Source: Antrodiella citrinella (Eukaryota > Basidiomycota > Agaricomycetes > Polyporales > Steccherinaceae). Taken from it: a stretch of 34,079 bases of DNA. The number at the start of each line of letters is the position of its first letter. Position 1 is the stretch's first letter. Location: contig SGPM01000299.1 in the NCBI GenBank assembly GCA_004802725.1, forward strand, positions 1 to 34,079. Reading direction: 5' to 3'. Made by a program: the position numbers and the translations under genes. Below, in pieces: positions 23,801 to 32,926 of the stretch. Under the pieces are notes generated by a model. That model was not told where the DNA came from. It did not search any database and saw only the letters and a program-made list of their open reading frames with translations.

Positions 23801-24126
23801 CTATCCACCCAATCCGTCTGCAGTTCCTCTAGAGCTCTACGCTTTGTTGTGGAATCCTTCTTCGCGAGCCGTCTCAGGACTACAAGCAACTCTGGCGATA
23901 TTCGCTGAGCTATGCCAAGGGTATCCAAAGGGTCCGGAATAACAGGCGCAGGCTTTACGGGAGGGATGTATACCTTGTTACGCAGCTCTTTCCCCTTCTT
24001 GCCTTTGTCCCTTCCCTTGGGTTTCTTCTCTTTGGGAAAAGATGGCTCGAGGTCCTCTCCTGCGTGAGCCTTCTTCGCGTGCTTCTTCCGGGTCGCGGAG
24101 CTGGCGGAAGACTTGCCCTTCGCCAT
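17828..24126 (-). CDS. LTN1: E3 ubiquitin-protein ligase listerin (Ltn1), RQC complex
   Basis: RING E3 ligase of ribosome-associated quality control. It binds stalled 60S-peptidyl-tRNA with Rqc2/NEMF and ubiquitinates the trapped nascent chain for Cdc48 extraction. Seen: the conserved basic N-terminus MAKGKSSASSATRKKHAKKA; the N-terminal segment ending VEAIPVWFHHVPSLFLHPSR, joined by an intron; a very long helical HEAT/ARM-like body; and a C-terminal RWD-like segment (SAVNEVTASYAVDEYQLVLK, about 18340). A C4HC3 RING-CH follows: CAICYSMI, KKPCKTCKNRFHAGCLYK, then after an intron WFSTSHSSSCPLCRSEIMN and the stop at 17828-17830. A proline-rich then acidic linker (NINPPPPAIIPPHPQRK...GEDEEEDELD) lies at 23300-23150. 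The gene spans 6.3 kb with many introns and encodes roughly 1,800 residues, as expected for Ltn1. The start ATG is at 24124-24126. I checked the junctions at both ends but not every internal one. Confidence 0.94.
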
Positions 24127-24554
24127 CCGGACAACGATTACCAGTGAGAGTAGACTGTTGATACAGATGTAACAGAGATACGGTAGAGATTTCAACTATG
24201 GTGGGAGAGGAGGATATGTTGGTCGTGGTCAGTTGAAGAAAGAGAACGCCGCCTCCGAGCTGGAGTCATCATCGATCTACCGGGCCCGCGTCGATCCTGC
24301 CAACGATGCGCTTTGCCAATTTTACAGCACAAAACAAAGGAGAAATCCTACAAGCAGGACACCAAGTCAAAAGGACTTGGCAGAGGTTTCTTCATCCACA
24401 GCGAATGTGTCGAAGAGAAAGTCAAGACTTCAAGGAATTTACATAATCATTAATCGAGGTGTTCGAGGTCCGCTTGACCTGTGAATGCAGCAACTAGATC
24501 CTGAGATGCGGCTCACCACTATGGTATGTACATATTCCATGTGAAAGAGACGAA
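24127..24554. other. Intergenic; Ltn1 promoter side
   Basis: 428 bp upstream of Ltn1. A plus-strand open frame at 24233-24484 is charged (KKENAASELESSSIYRARVD at its beginning) and follows a CAG acceptor-like site, but it has no ATG and no recognisable family. I see no RNA gene. Confidence 0.3.
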
Positions 24555-24839
24555 TCATGGACTCGAGGCTGCAGAATCCATCGCAGCTAACTGATCAACT
24601 AAGTCGTCCATCACTGACCTCGACCTAGAGTGTCCCGGCTCTCCAGTCGACTGATTACTACCAGTGCGAGAGACCGAAAGGCTACCCAGATCCACCGACA
24701 CTCGCTTGGTTGGCACAAGGGGTGAACTTCGGGGTTCAAAGCCTGGCGCAATCCGACGTAATGCTTCGCGTCGACGTCGCTCCTTCTCGTCCTCGCGCCC
24801 CTTCAGATACGCCTCTCTGCGAACTGCGTGGGCGGCCAT
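24555..24839 (-). CDS. Small hypothetical basic/coiled protein
   Basis: A 94-residue single-exon frame. The N-terminal half is a strongly charged helix (MAAHAVRREAYLKGREDEKE then RRRREALRRIAPGFEP). The C-terminal half is Ser/Thr-rich, with RSRSVMDDLVDQLAAMD near the end. The ATG sits in a good context (TACTATGGCC). The composition is protein-like, unlike a chance frame, but I cannot name a family. It lies upstream of Ltn1 on the same strand, 428 bp away. Upstream exons could exist, since the minus strand stays largely open to about 25005. Confidence 0.5.
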   Translation of the reverse strand: MAAHAVRREAYLKGREDEKERRRREALRRIAPGFEPRSSPLVPTKRVSVDLGSLSVSRTGSNQSTGEPGHSRSRSVMDDLVDQLAAMDSAASSP

Positions 24840-25658
24840 AGTACTGCGTCGAGATGCTTCGACAGTGATAACATGCGGTTCTAACGTGAAGGGGTATACA
24901 AACTGGTGTTATCAGATGAGGGATGTTGTAAGGCAGAATCTGATGAATGGAAAGACGTACATAAGCCGTGACAGAGTCCGGGAGAGGGTGGATATCTAAG
25001 GGCATCTCAACCTATGCAGGATGTGAGATTATTTCATCTCCGAGCACGCTCTCGACATACTGCAGGAGGGATCCGAATGCTGGGAGACTTTATAAGTGGT
25101 ACACGAGACGCAGCAGCATACTGCGATTGTCCTAGATATTCCAGACATTATTTCATCTTTCTAAAGAAACGGTAAACATACAGCACCAACCTTGCGACGA
25201 CATGTTATTCGATGGTTAAGTAGCGCACTGGCAAGACCCCGAATCACCCTGATCAACTTGGCCAATTCAGATAAGATAAGATCCACAAAGCCAATTCAGC
25301 GGTCCGACTCCGAGCGAAGTCCTCAACTTGGACCTCGAGCATATTTGAGGACCGCCACAATCGTACCATGGACCATGTTCCCCCTCATGAGATGGATCCT
25401 CGTGAAAGTCTCAGGGAAGATTAGCGGCTATTAGCGGTCAGCAGTTCTGTTGCTGCAATGCTAATGAGGTACTAGCCGGTAAGTGTGCCACAATTTTCTG
25501 GATGGAAAGTACCTCATTCACCTCGTGTTGCCATGCTCGTTCGGTTGTCACATCAGTGGAATAACCGTGTTGTTGTCTCATCAAAGTGCTCATATGCATA
25601 TTCGCCGATCACTCATCCCACTTCCCTCTCTTCCCTCATACTCTCCACGATTATATCG
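24840..25658 (+). promoter_or_regulatory. Long upstream region of the SDR gene
   Basis: 819 bp without a recognised gene. It holds two CCAATTCAG copies (25262-25270 and 25290-25298), overlapping GATAAG sites between them, an inverted repeat (GTCCTCAA near 25319 with TTGAGGAC near 25346), and a short direct repeat of TTAGCGG around 25420-25437. The segment just before the start codon is pyrimidine-rich (CTTCCCTCTCTTCCCTC). Open frames at 25192-25434 and 25483-25926 are not supported as separate genes. Confidence 0.4.
25262..25298. promoter_or_regulatory. Overlapping GATAAG sites flanked by two CCAAT elements
   Basis: GATAAGATAAGAT gives two GATAAG hexamers sharing a G (25270-25275 and 25275-25280). 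This is the core bound by AreA/Nit2-type GATA factors of fungal nitrogen control. CCAATTCAG on each side contains a CCAAT box. The site is about 380-400 bp upstream of the SDR start codon. Any regulatory role is inferred from the motifs only. Confidence 0.35.
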
Positions 25659-26829
25659 ATGTCTATCAACCGTGTTGCATTGGTCACTGGTGCTGCCCAG
25701 GGCATGGGTGAGGCCATCGCCCTCCGCCTTGCAGAAGACCCCAGCGGTATCGACGTCGCTATCCTGGATATCCCGGGCAAGGAGACACAGTTGGCAAACG
25801 TCGCGAAGGCCATCGAAGCGAAGGGACGCAAAGCCATCTGGATTGCCGCAGACGTGTCTTCTGAAGACAGTGTCAAGGGTGCCGTCGAAAAGACAGTCGC
25901 AGAGTTCGGTGGTCTTGACATCGTAAGTATTATCCGACCCTCCGCATCACCCAGTCGCTCACCCATTGCAGATGGTCGCCAACGCAGGCGTTACCCTTTT
26001 CAAGCCCATGATTGAGAGTATGTTCGTCCATCGCCCAGCTTAGTACTTGCTCTAAAATACGAATCAGCCACTGTCGAGGACTGGAACAAAATCCATTCCA
26101 TCAACGCTCTCGGGGTCATGCTTTGCTTCAAACACGCTGCGATTCAAATGATCAAACAAGGCCGAGGTGGTAGAATCATTGGTGCCTGCTCCGGCTCCGG
26201 AAAGCAAGGTAGGTGTCTTGCACAAACGCGTTCTATGCTTCTCGTCTAACATGCTGCTCGCTTGAATCAGGTGTCAACAACATGTCGGCATACAGCGCGT
26301 CCAAATTTGCTGTCCGTGGATTGACACAAGCAACAGGCAAGTGTACCCGTTCATGTACGACAGTTTTAGACCCAACTTGTCCTCTTTTCAGCTCTGGAAC
26401 TCAAGTCACACAAGATCACCGTCAACAGCTACGCTCCAGGATTCATCCTTACACCAATGCGTGTGTTATGTCTTGCCTCACCTTGAACACATATTGACGG
26501 AAACATGGATCTGAATAGTTGCCCACCCCGATGACGACAAGTACGGTGGCCTCGGCTCAGTTGCAAAGATGGTGCGTGTCTTCTTGCATAGGCCTGTATA
26601 CGTTTTTGTCAGCTCATCTGTCTAAAGGCCGCTAACATGCCACCCGAGATGGAGGGTGCTAAGCCCGACGTCATTGCTGAGCTAGTAGCATACCTCATCA
26701 AACCTCAGGCTTGGTTCATGACAGGTACAGCTCATCTCATCGTCCTGACACCTTCGTTCACGACATTGATGTACTATTGCTTTTACAGGCCAAACGCTCA
26801 TCATTGACGGCGGCTTGTTCTTCGACTAG
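25659..26829 (+). CDS. Classical short-chain dehydrogenase/reductase (SDR)
   Basis: NAD(P)-dependent oxidoreductase, possibly diacetyl/acetoin-reductase or 3-oxoacyl-reductase-like; the substrate is not identified. Seen: the N-terminal Rossmann motif VALVTGAAQGMGEAIALRLA (TGxxxGxG), the adenine-binding DV at AADVSSEDS, VANAG, the catalytic Ser region GACSGSG, YSASK (Tyr and Lys of the triad), NSYAPGFILTPM after the active site, and the C-terminal TGQTLIIDGG. About eight exons give about 258 residues, the usual SDR length. The intron after LTQAT starts GC instead of GT (26337-26391); only this junction restores the conserved ALELKSHKITVN reading. The ATG at 25659 directly precedes the Rossmann strand. 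The gene is convergent with the third P450. Confidence 0.92.
26337..26391 (+). other. GC-AG intron in the SDR gene
   Basis: A 55-nt intron whose donor reads ACAG|GCAAGT and whose acceptor reads TTTTCAG|CT. The rest of the donor fits the consensus perfectly, which is typical of GC-AG introns. The nearest GT (GTGTAC, four bases downstream) would shift the frame and lose the conserved SDR segment. Confidence 0.8.
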
Positions 26830-27117
26830 ATGTATACCAGAATTGCTCAGATAAATGTATAATCAATTTACAACATGACTCAATATGGCATTCACTTTTC
26901 GTAGCAATAGAAGGGCGGCGAGCGGTCGCACACAGCTTTCGTGAACTAGAGAGGGGGGATCGACCTCCGGAACAGACTGTGGATATCATCAATTCATCTC
27001 GGCCTCACGAGTCGGGCGGCGTTGAGTTGAAATCTCAGTCAATTCATATTCTAGTGCGGACATATCCAAAATGAATCAAGTACATGACGCGCATCGATCA
27101 ATATCAGGGACCTATAC

Positions 27118-29159
27118 CTACGAGTCCCTGTACTCGTCTGCAGCTAATATCAAAGCTTCCGCCTTGGAAGACCTGGGCTTCAGAGCGCATCTAAATGGCT
27201 TCGGGTGACTACCAGAATTTAATGTCAATACAGAGCCTGTCTGGGAGGTTTGGCTTACATACCTGATCGTACCGCTCAAGTAAGCGTTTTCGACCTCTAC
27301 TACTTTGCCGTTCTCGACAACGTGCGAGATGTCAAACGCAGCGAGAGTCATGGCACACGATAACCAGACCGATACGTCGGCCAAATACTGCCCAGGGCAC
27401 ACTCTATCAAGCATCGAAATCGTGTTCAGCATGCATCGAAAGCGTTGTTCAGAAAGTAAATTCACCTTCTTCCGAACCCGAAACACCACACTTTGGGGTC
27501 TTGCTCCGGTTGCTTGCCTTCGGACGCTAAATAACGGCTTGGTTTAAATATCATTGGGTCTTCGTAGACGGCCGGGTCGTGGAGGAATTTCCTGATCATA
27601 ACTTCAATATCACAGAATCATAACAAATTGTACTGGTTGCCACTGACCATATGTTTGCTATGACGATCGTACCCCTAGGAATGCTGTACCCGCCGTACAT
27701 ATCATCTGCCACAACACGATGCGGCAGACCTGAACATAATGCATGAGCGAAAGGAGATATTCATGGTAGCGAACAACACACCTAACGGCGCTACAGGGTT
27801 GAAACGAAGCACTTCTTTGATAAGGGCCTCGACATAGGGCAATTTGTCTCTATCTTCAAGTGTCGGAAGTCTACCCTGGCCTATCACAGCGTCTATCTCT
27901 GCTTGCGCTTCCCGCTGAGCCTCAGGGAAGAGCGTCATTGCCAAAAAAAAACCATATATCGCGGAGACAGTCTGTGAAAGGTTAGTCGTACCATAAATTA
28001 ACGCACGTAGGGATCACGGAACACAAACCGTATCAGCACCACCTGTATTCATGAATGAAGTGAGCACACAATGCAATAGATAACCATGAGAACAATCTCA
28101 CCAGAATACAGAGACGCAGCAGACCACTTGATGTTGTGAACCTTTTGGGCGTCGAGCTTCTCCGATTCCAAGAGCCCGGAAGTAAAGTTGGGGATGACAG
28201 TTCCAGCTCTCTGCATTCCACATCCAGGGGTGAGCTACAAACGTTCTTGTGATGAAACGTCACGCACCATCTGCTCTTGTACGAACTTGAAGGGAATCTC
28301 CGTCATGTCTGTGAGATTCTTCCTCCAGATGTCTGCCGTCTTTTGGAACCCTGCACCTGGAAACCATTTCGGAACGTATCGCAAGGCAGGCAGGACATCC
28401 ACAAGGAATGCACCGGGGGATGTTGATGCGGTGAATTGATCAATAGCAACAGTCACAAGCTCAAGATATGAGTCTGACTCCTCGTGAACCTTGTACCCGT
28501 GTGACATGGTGAGAATGATAGTGCCCGCTGTGCTAAGAAGTATTCACAGGATGAGCAGCGGCGTCACAGAAGCGGCGTACTCGGACGTACTGGCGTATAT
28601 GCTTTGCGAGTTCATCGGGGGCCCGCTGGAGTCGTCTTAGGAAGTTGTGCATCTCCTTCTCAACGAGGGGATGGAATCGCATGGTGTTGGTGCGGTTTCC
28701 AATGAAACGATGGAAGAATCGCCTGTATTCTCGGAAGCGTTCGCTGTAGGGGGTCAGAGCCAAGGTTTGGTCCCAACCTACTATCTCGCCACCCATAATC
28801 AACTTGGGCCTATCGGAATAGTTCGAGCTGCGCTTCTCCAAGAGCTCGACGGCGTGAGTCGCTGAGCCCAGAATCACGATAGTCTGCCCGAGGAGAGTCA
28901 CGGATACAATATCACCTGATAGCGCATTGTCAGCGTAGCAAAGGAGAGTAGATACGGTGAGCAATGTACCCCATTTTTTCGACCAGTCTATGAACTTTAA
29001 CCATTCGTGCGACGTAGGCATGTCGATGACATTTCCAAGTATTGGGAGTCCTTTGGGGCCTGGCGGCAGAGGTAGCTTGGTTTTGTTGCGGGACACGATG
29101 AGGTGTAGAAGCAGCACGCCAACGGCACCCAGCAAGATGTCGAGGATTGTGAGAGACAT
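27118..29159 (-). CDS. Cytochrome P450 monooxygenase (OrdA/CYP64-like type)
   Basis: A P450 of a different family from the tandem pair, resembling the many basidiomycete P450s annotated as O-methylsterigmatocystin-oxidoreductase-like; that label does not imply the aflatoxin reaction. Seen: membrane anchor ILDILLGAVGVLLLHLIV, hinge LPLPPGPKGLPILGN, GWDQTLALTPYSERFREYRR, I-helix GGADTTVSAIYGFFLAM, K-helix EALIKEVLRFNPVAPLG (ExxR), PSRYLASEG, and the haem loop CFGFGRRVCPGQYLAD, split by an intron inside Arg-Arg. The C-terminus (GTISHPKPFRCALKPRS) is typical. Ten or so exons join in frame to a stop at 27118-27120, giving about 515 residues. A TATA-like element lies about 55 bp before the ATG (29157-29159). 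Confidence 0.92.
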
Positions 29160-29805
29160 GAGAGGCGTAAATGGGGAGGAGGTCGTTGCAGGTCATCGCA
29201 ATGTCAATGCACTATAAATACCATCTCGAGTCCACCTAGGCGTCATGTAACCTGAATTGGCAATGCATCGAAGAACGCGAGGAGACCTATTGAAGAAGCC
29301 ACAAAACGGACATTGGGATGCCATGAGTACAACCTATACGGGTGTTTCAAGACCTACAGGCTACCGTGCTCATTTGACGCTGCTTACCGCCGAGGTTTCG
29401 GTTTTCGGTATTTAGGGATCCGGTGACTACGCCACGGAGCGCTTCCGACCAGGCTCGATCACAGGGCGACCTTGTTCACTTAGAGACTCGGACTTCACCA
29501 AAACACCGCAGTAACAGTGGAGCATGGAGCAGAACGTCGACGTGCAGGTTTGTGCAGGCCTTCGGGAATCGGATTCTGGCAATGTTTCCGTCTTATGCGG
29601 GTCGAGCATGGTCAGGCAGAAATATATAAATAAAACCTGTCATAATCTATAACACGCTACTAAATGCATAATGAACCGACGAGGGCAGCAGGGAAAGAAA
29701 GAGCTCACAACCGCACAGCATAGTAGCCTTGACTACAAGGTATACACACCATCCCTCATCAGACTTCCTCCGGAAAACCATCGCTCCAACCAAGGGTCGA
29801 GTGAA
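29160..29805 (-). promoter_or_regulatory. Intergenic; promoter of P450 no. 3
   Basis: 646 bp between the P450 start and the exomer-gene stop, both on the minus strand. It contains a TATA-like element at 29213-29220 (TATTTATA on the minus strand). The rest shows no clear gene; open frames such as 29423-29629 have no features. An AATATATAAATAAAACC string at 29622 is AT-rich and may belong to the 3' end of the exomer transcript. Confidence 0.45.
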
Positions 29806-32685
29806 TCAGAAGTCCCACCCTTCGACCTTGAAAACCCGAGCGTACATCAAGTACTCTTCCATGATTTTCTGCACCTCTGGAGGAAGGTTCATACTTAGCA
29901 AAGAGTACGACAGCTTCTGGTGACCGTGGATCTCTCCGAGCTTGTACAGGCAACGGGCCATTGGAGTGGGGAACTAGGAGCACGATATATGAGTGAGACA
30001 TTCGGAATCATGGCGGAGGGTCAAATGACGACTTACGGCCAGTTCACCATACTCTGCTGTCAAATACGCTGCACAGCGAACCGCAACCTGCAATGTCCGC
30101 TGGATATCGCCTTCTTCTGTGTACACTTCCAAGAGCTTCGACCAGGGCTTGTGTGAATATCTCGTGGCGTCCAAGCATCTTTGATACGCTTCCTTGGCAT
30201 CCTCCTTGTGATGAAGTCGAGCACCGAGGTCGCCTAGAATCTCCCATTCGAGACCTGTCTTGCGGTATGCCACATGCTGCGTCTTGAAATGCGCGACTTC
30301 TGCTCGGAATATTGTCCATACACGTAGATCCTAATACATACCGCAATATTCAGTATATGATCCGAGAAGAGGGAACCAGAGCTCGACTCACCTCGTACAA
30401 CACCATGAACAGATTATCCAGCCAACGTTCACAGAGTCTCTTATTGCTGAACGAGAAGGCCTCTTGCGACGCGTTGGGTATAGCCTCTCCGTCCGCCAAC
30501 TCTGCTGCAGTCGTCGGTTTCTCAAGTGTCGGTTCTGTGGCCTCTGCTTCCGGTTCCTCTACAATTTTGCCGTTCCCATTGACCTCTGACTCCTTCTTGA
30601 CGCGCTCGCGGTTGCTCTCCGTAGAAATCCGGATGGTTGGAATCCCATTCGCCAGAGCGTCCACATCTGCATCCGCATCAGCACCAGACGGAGGCACAGG
30701 TGTCCCAGCCGTAGACCGCACGCCCATTGTCGATGCGTTATCATCTGCCACAGACTCACCAGCATCGCGTGACCCGACCTTCGTCCTGCTGCTCGTCACC
30801 GACCCATCCTCGTGTATCACGCGGCTGTTGGTACCATTTGTGGAGGTGCCTGTGCGTGGAGAGGCCACGGTGTCGACGGTCGCTTTTTGAGCGCGATATT
30901 CTTCTTCCATGACGAAAACGACACTTCTTGTCTTCAGCAGCTCGTCCCAGCCAATTTTGGAGACAAGGCGGGTCAAGAGGGAGTAGGCCCGAGCCCATGT
31001 ACCCCGGAGTCCCGGTGCGGGTAGTCTAAGGAGAGCAGGGTCCGCCTGTAGAATCATTAAATGACTGCGGGTATAATTTTGCGCGTGACGACTTACTTCG
31101 TCGTCCTCAGTCTTGGTACGTTCTGGCAAGATATCAACAATGGTCCCATTCGGAGGTAAGTGAATTCGCGAAGCCGTTAGGGTGCGATGAGCGTCACGAC
31201 CGTTGTAAGTGAACATCGGACATGAGTTTAATGTTAACAGCGCCTGTAAAGTATAATTCAGTCAATCGAGCGCGAGAGTAGCATGCGGGACAACAAACAT
31301 TTTCATACTGTCCCAAGTCAATGTAGATGTCAGTCAACTTTTCCCAAGTGACAAATTCGCTTGGAGCGCAATTGACGGCCTGACGCGCAAGCTTCAAGGC
31401 CCATTCAAAGTTGTTTTTGGAACGCAAGAAGTCGCATTGGACGTGCAGGAGAGTGTAAGATTGGGGATTCTGCTTCATCGCAGCGGCCATGATCTGTACC
31501 GCCCTCACTTCTTGATCTGGAAATGGGATTGGTCAAATAGCGGAGAAGGTTTCAAAATTGTGACACTCACGCATGCCGATGTATGACTTTGCCAGTAAAG
31601 ATGAGACCTCTGGTTCCTTCCCGATGACCTTTTCGAACAGATTTGCGGCATGTTGGAAGCGACCAGCATCTCCAAAGTACTTCATGATGGCATTCGTGAG
31701 ATGATTTGAGACTACTGTGGCGACCTGAATCTCAGGATCCGAGCCTACTTGCCACCCTGCGAATTGCAACAGTGGTCAGAGCGTACATTCCACAATCATC
31801 CCGTATGAATGATATACCTTTGGTGAAGAGGGCTTCCGCAGCTCGGAGGAACTTCATTTCTTCATCAGGAGCTCTGACAGGATCCAGCTTTCGGTATGCG
31901 TCTAACCAGTAGGTAGGATCATCGGAATACAGGATAGAACGTAACATCCCAGAGAGGTATGTTTCGAGCCATATTTCCGGAGTAGCTTCGTGTCTGAAGA
32001 ACAAGGTTCAGACTCAATCGCGGTGAGACGTGAAAGAAAAGGCAAATGACGCACCGTTCTCCACGAAGATCCACAACATACGGGTTCACACCTCCAGGAA
32101 TCTTGACATCCACTCGTACATCCACTCTTGAGAAAGCGTTAAAACAGCTGCAAGGGGATCAGAGTTTGAGCCCAATCCTCCAGCGCCACACGTCATTGAC
32201 ACTCACCAGTAACAACCACTGCGAACCTTCCAGCCCGACCCCTTTGTGAACCATCCTGCATCGTCCTCCATGTTGTATGTAAGGGAGTTGATGTATGCCG
32301 CTACAGACGCGGAGGTAGAAGCGTCTACACCCGACACATAATGGTATGTTCCAATCTGCAGCACAGTGCGATGAGAGTCGCGTTCCTTGTAATGGTGATC
32401 TGAGACTTACGTCGCGTTGACCACTCCGGCCTGTGCTTTTCACGACATGAACTAAATCTGGAGGGCCCAATTCCCTGAACGTTGCTGTCGAACGTGTCAG
32501 TCCAAGGGATACGAGTCGACGCTGAAACTGGACCCACATAGACTTTCTGTGCGCGCCGTCAATGCTTCTCCGAGTTCCACCTAAAAACAAGCGTTTAGAA
32601 CTGTCTGCTATGGCGAAAAGAGCACGTAATACGTTACCTCGAATATTTCTGGGATGTTCTTGAAGGCCGCGGCGGCCTCTGCCAT
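29806..32685 (-). CDS. ChAPs-family exomer subunit (Bch1/Bud7/Chs6-like)
   Basis: Chs5-Arf1-binding protein, the cargo adaptor of exomer, which carries chitin synthase and other membrane proteins from the trans-Golgi to the cell surface. Seen: N-terminal VELGEALTARTESLCGSSFS and ELGPPDLVHVVKSTGR, YHYVSGVDASTSASVAAYIN, VDVRVDVKIPGGVNPYVVDL, and TPEIWLETYLSGMLRSILYS. TPR-like repeats follow (AANLFEKVIGKEPEVSSLLA; WALKLARQAVNCAPSEFVTW), then GTWARAYSLLTRLVSKIGWD. A roughly 125-residue low-complexity acidic/Ser insert lies at 30880-30480, and the C-terminus ends ARVFKVEGWDF at 29806. The ATG at 32685 gives MAEAAAAFKNIPEIFE; the frame stays open upstream to about 32887 but without an ATG. One junction (about 32212) requires an atypical donor. 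The gene is divergent from the coiled-coil gene. Confidence 0.88.
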
Positions 32686-32926
32686 GTTGGCGTTGAATCC
32701 GTACTGACCGTGGCAGTATAGGTTTCTACCCAATACAAGCGAGGACCCCGGCCGTGTTGCGATTCCACCTCCACGTGGCAAGTGCTGAAACGTAGGAAGA
32801 CTCCCGGACACCAGCAGTGCCGGCGATGGTCCGGGCCGAGTCCCCTGAATCGCCTCTGACTCTGACTCTTGAGAGCGATCCTAGTTGACTCTCTCTCTCT
32901 CTTCACTCCGATCTTCAGCGGTGATA
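32686..32926. promoter_or_regulatory. Bidirectional promoter (exomer subunit / CCDC6-like)
   Basis: 241 bp between divergent start codons, including a (CT)7 tract at 32889-32902 just before the plus-strand start, typical of fungal pyrimidine-rich core promoters. The minus strand stays open across most of the segment, so the exomer protein might begin further upstream through an extra exon. Confidence 0.4.
32889..32902 (+). repeat. (CT)7 microsatellite
   Basis: Seven uninterrupted CT units lie 25 bp upstream of the CCDC6-like ATG, in the expected 5' UTR or core promoter. Confidence 0.8.

Noticed and set aside
24440..24480. tRNA B-box-like string (TGTTCGAGGTCC)
   Set aside because: There is no matching A box and no cloverleaf stems in the flanking bases.
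29423..29629. 68-codon open frame upstream of P450 no. 3
   Set aside because: It has no recognisable motif and an equally open antisense frame, and it lies in the expected promoter.
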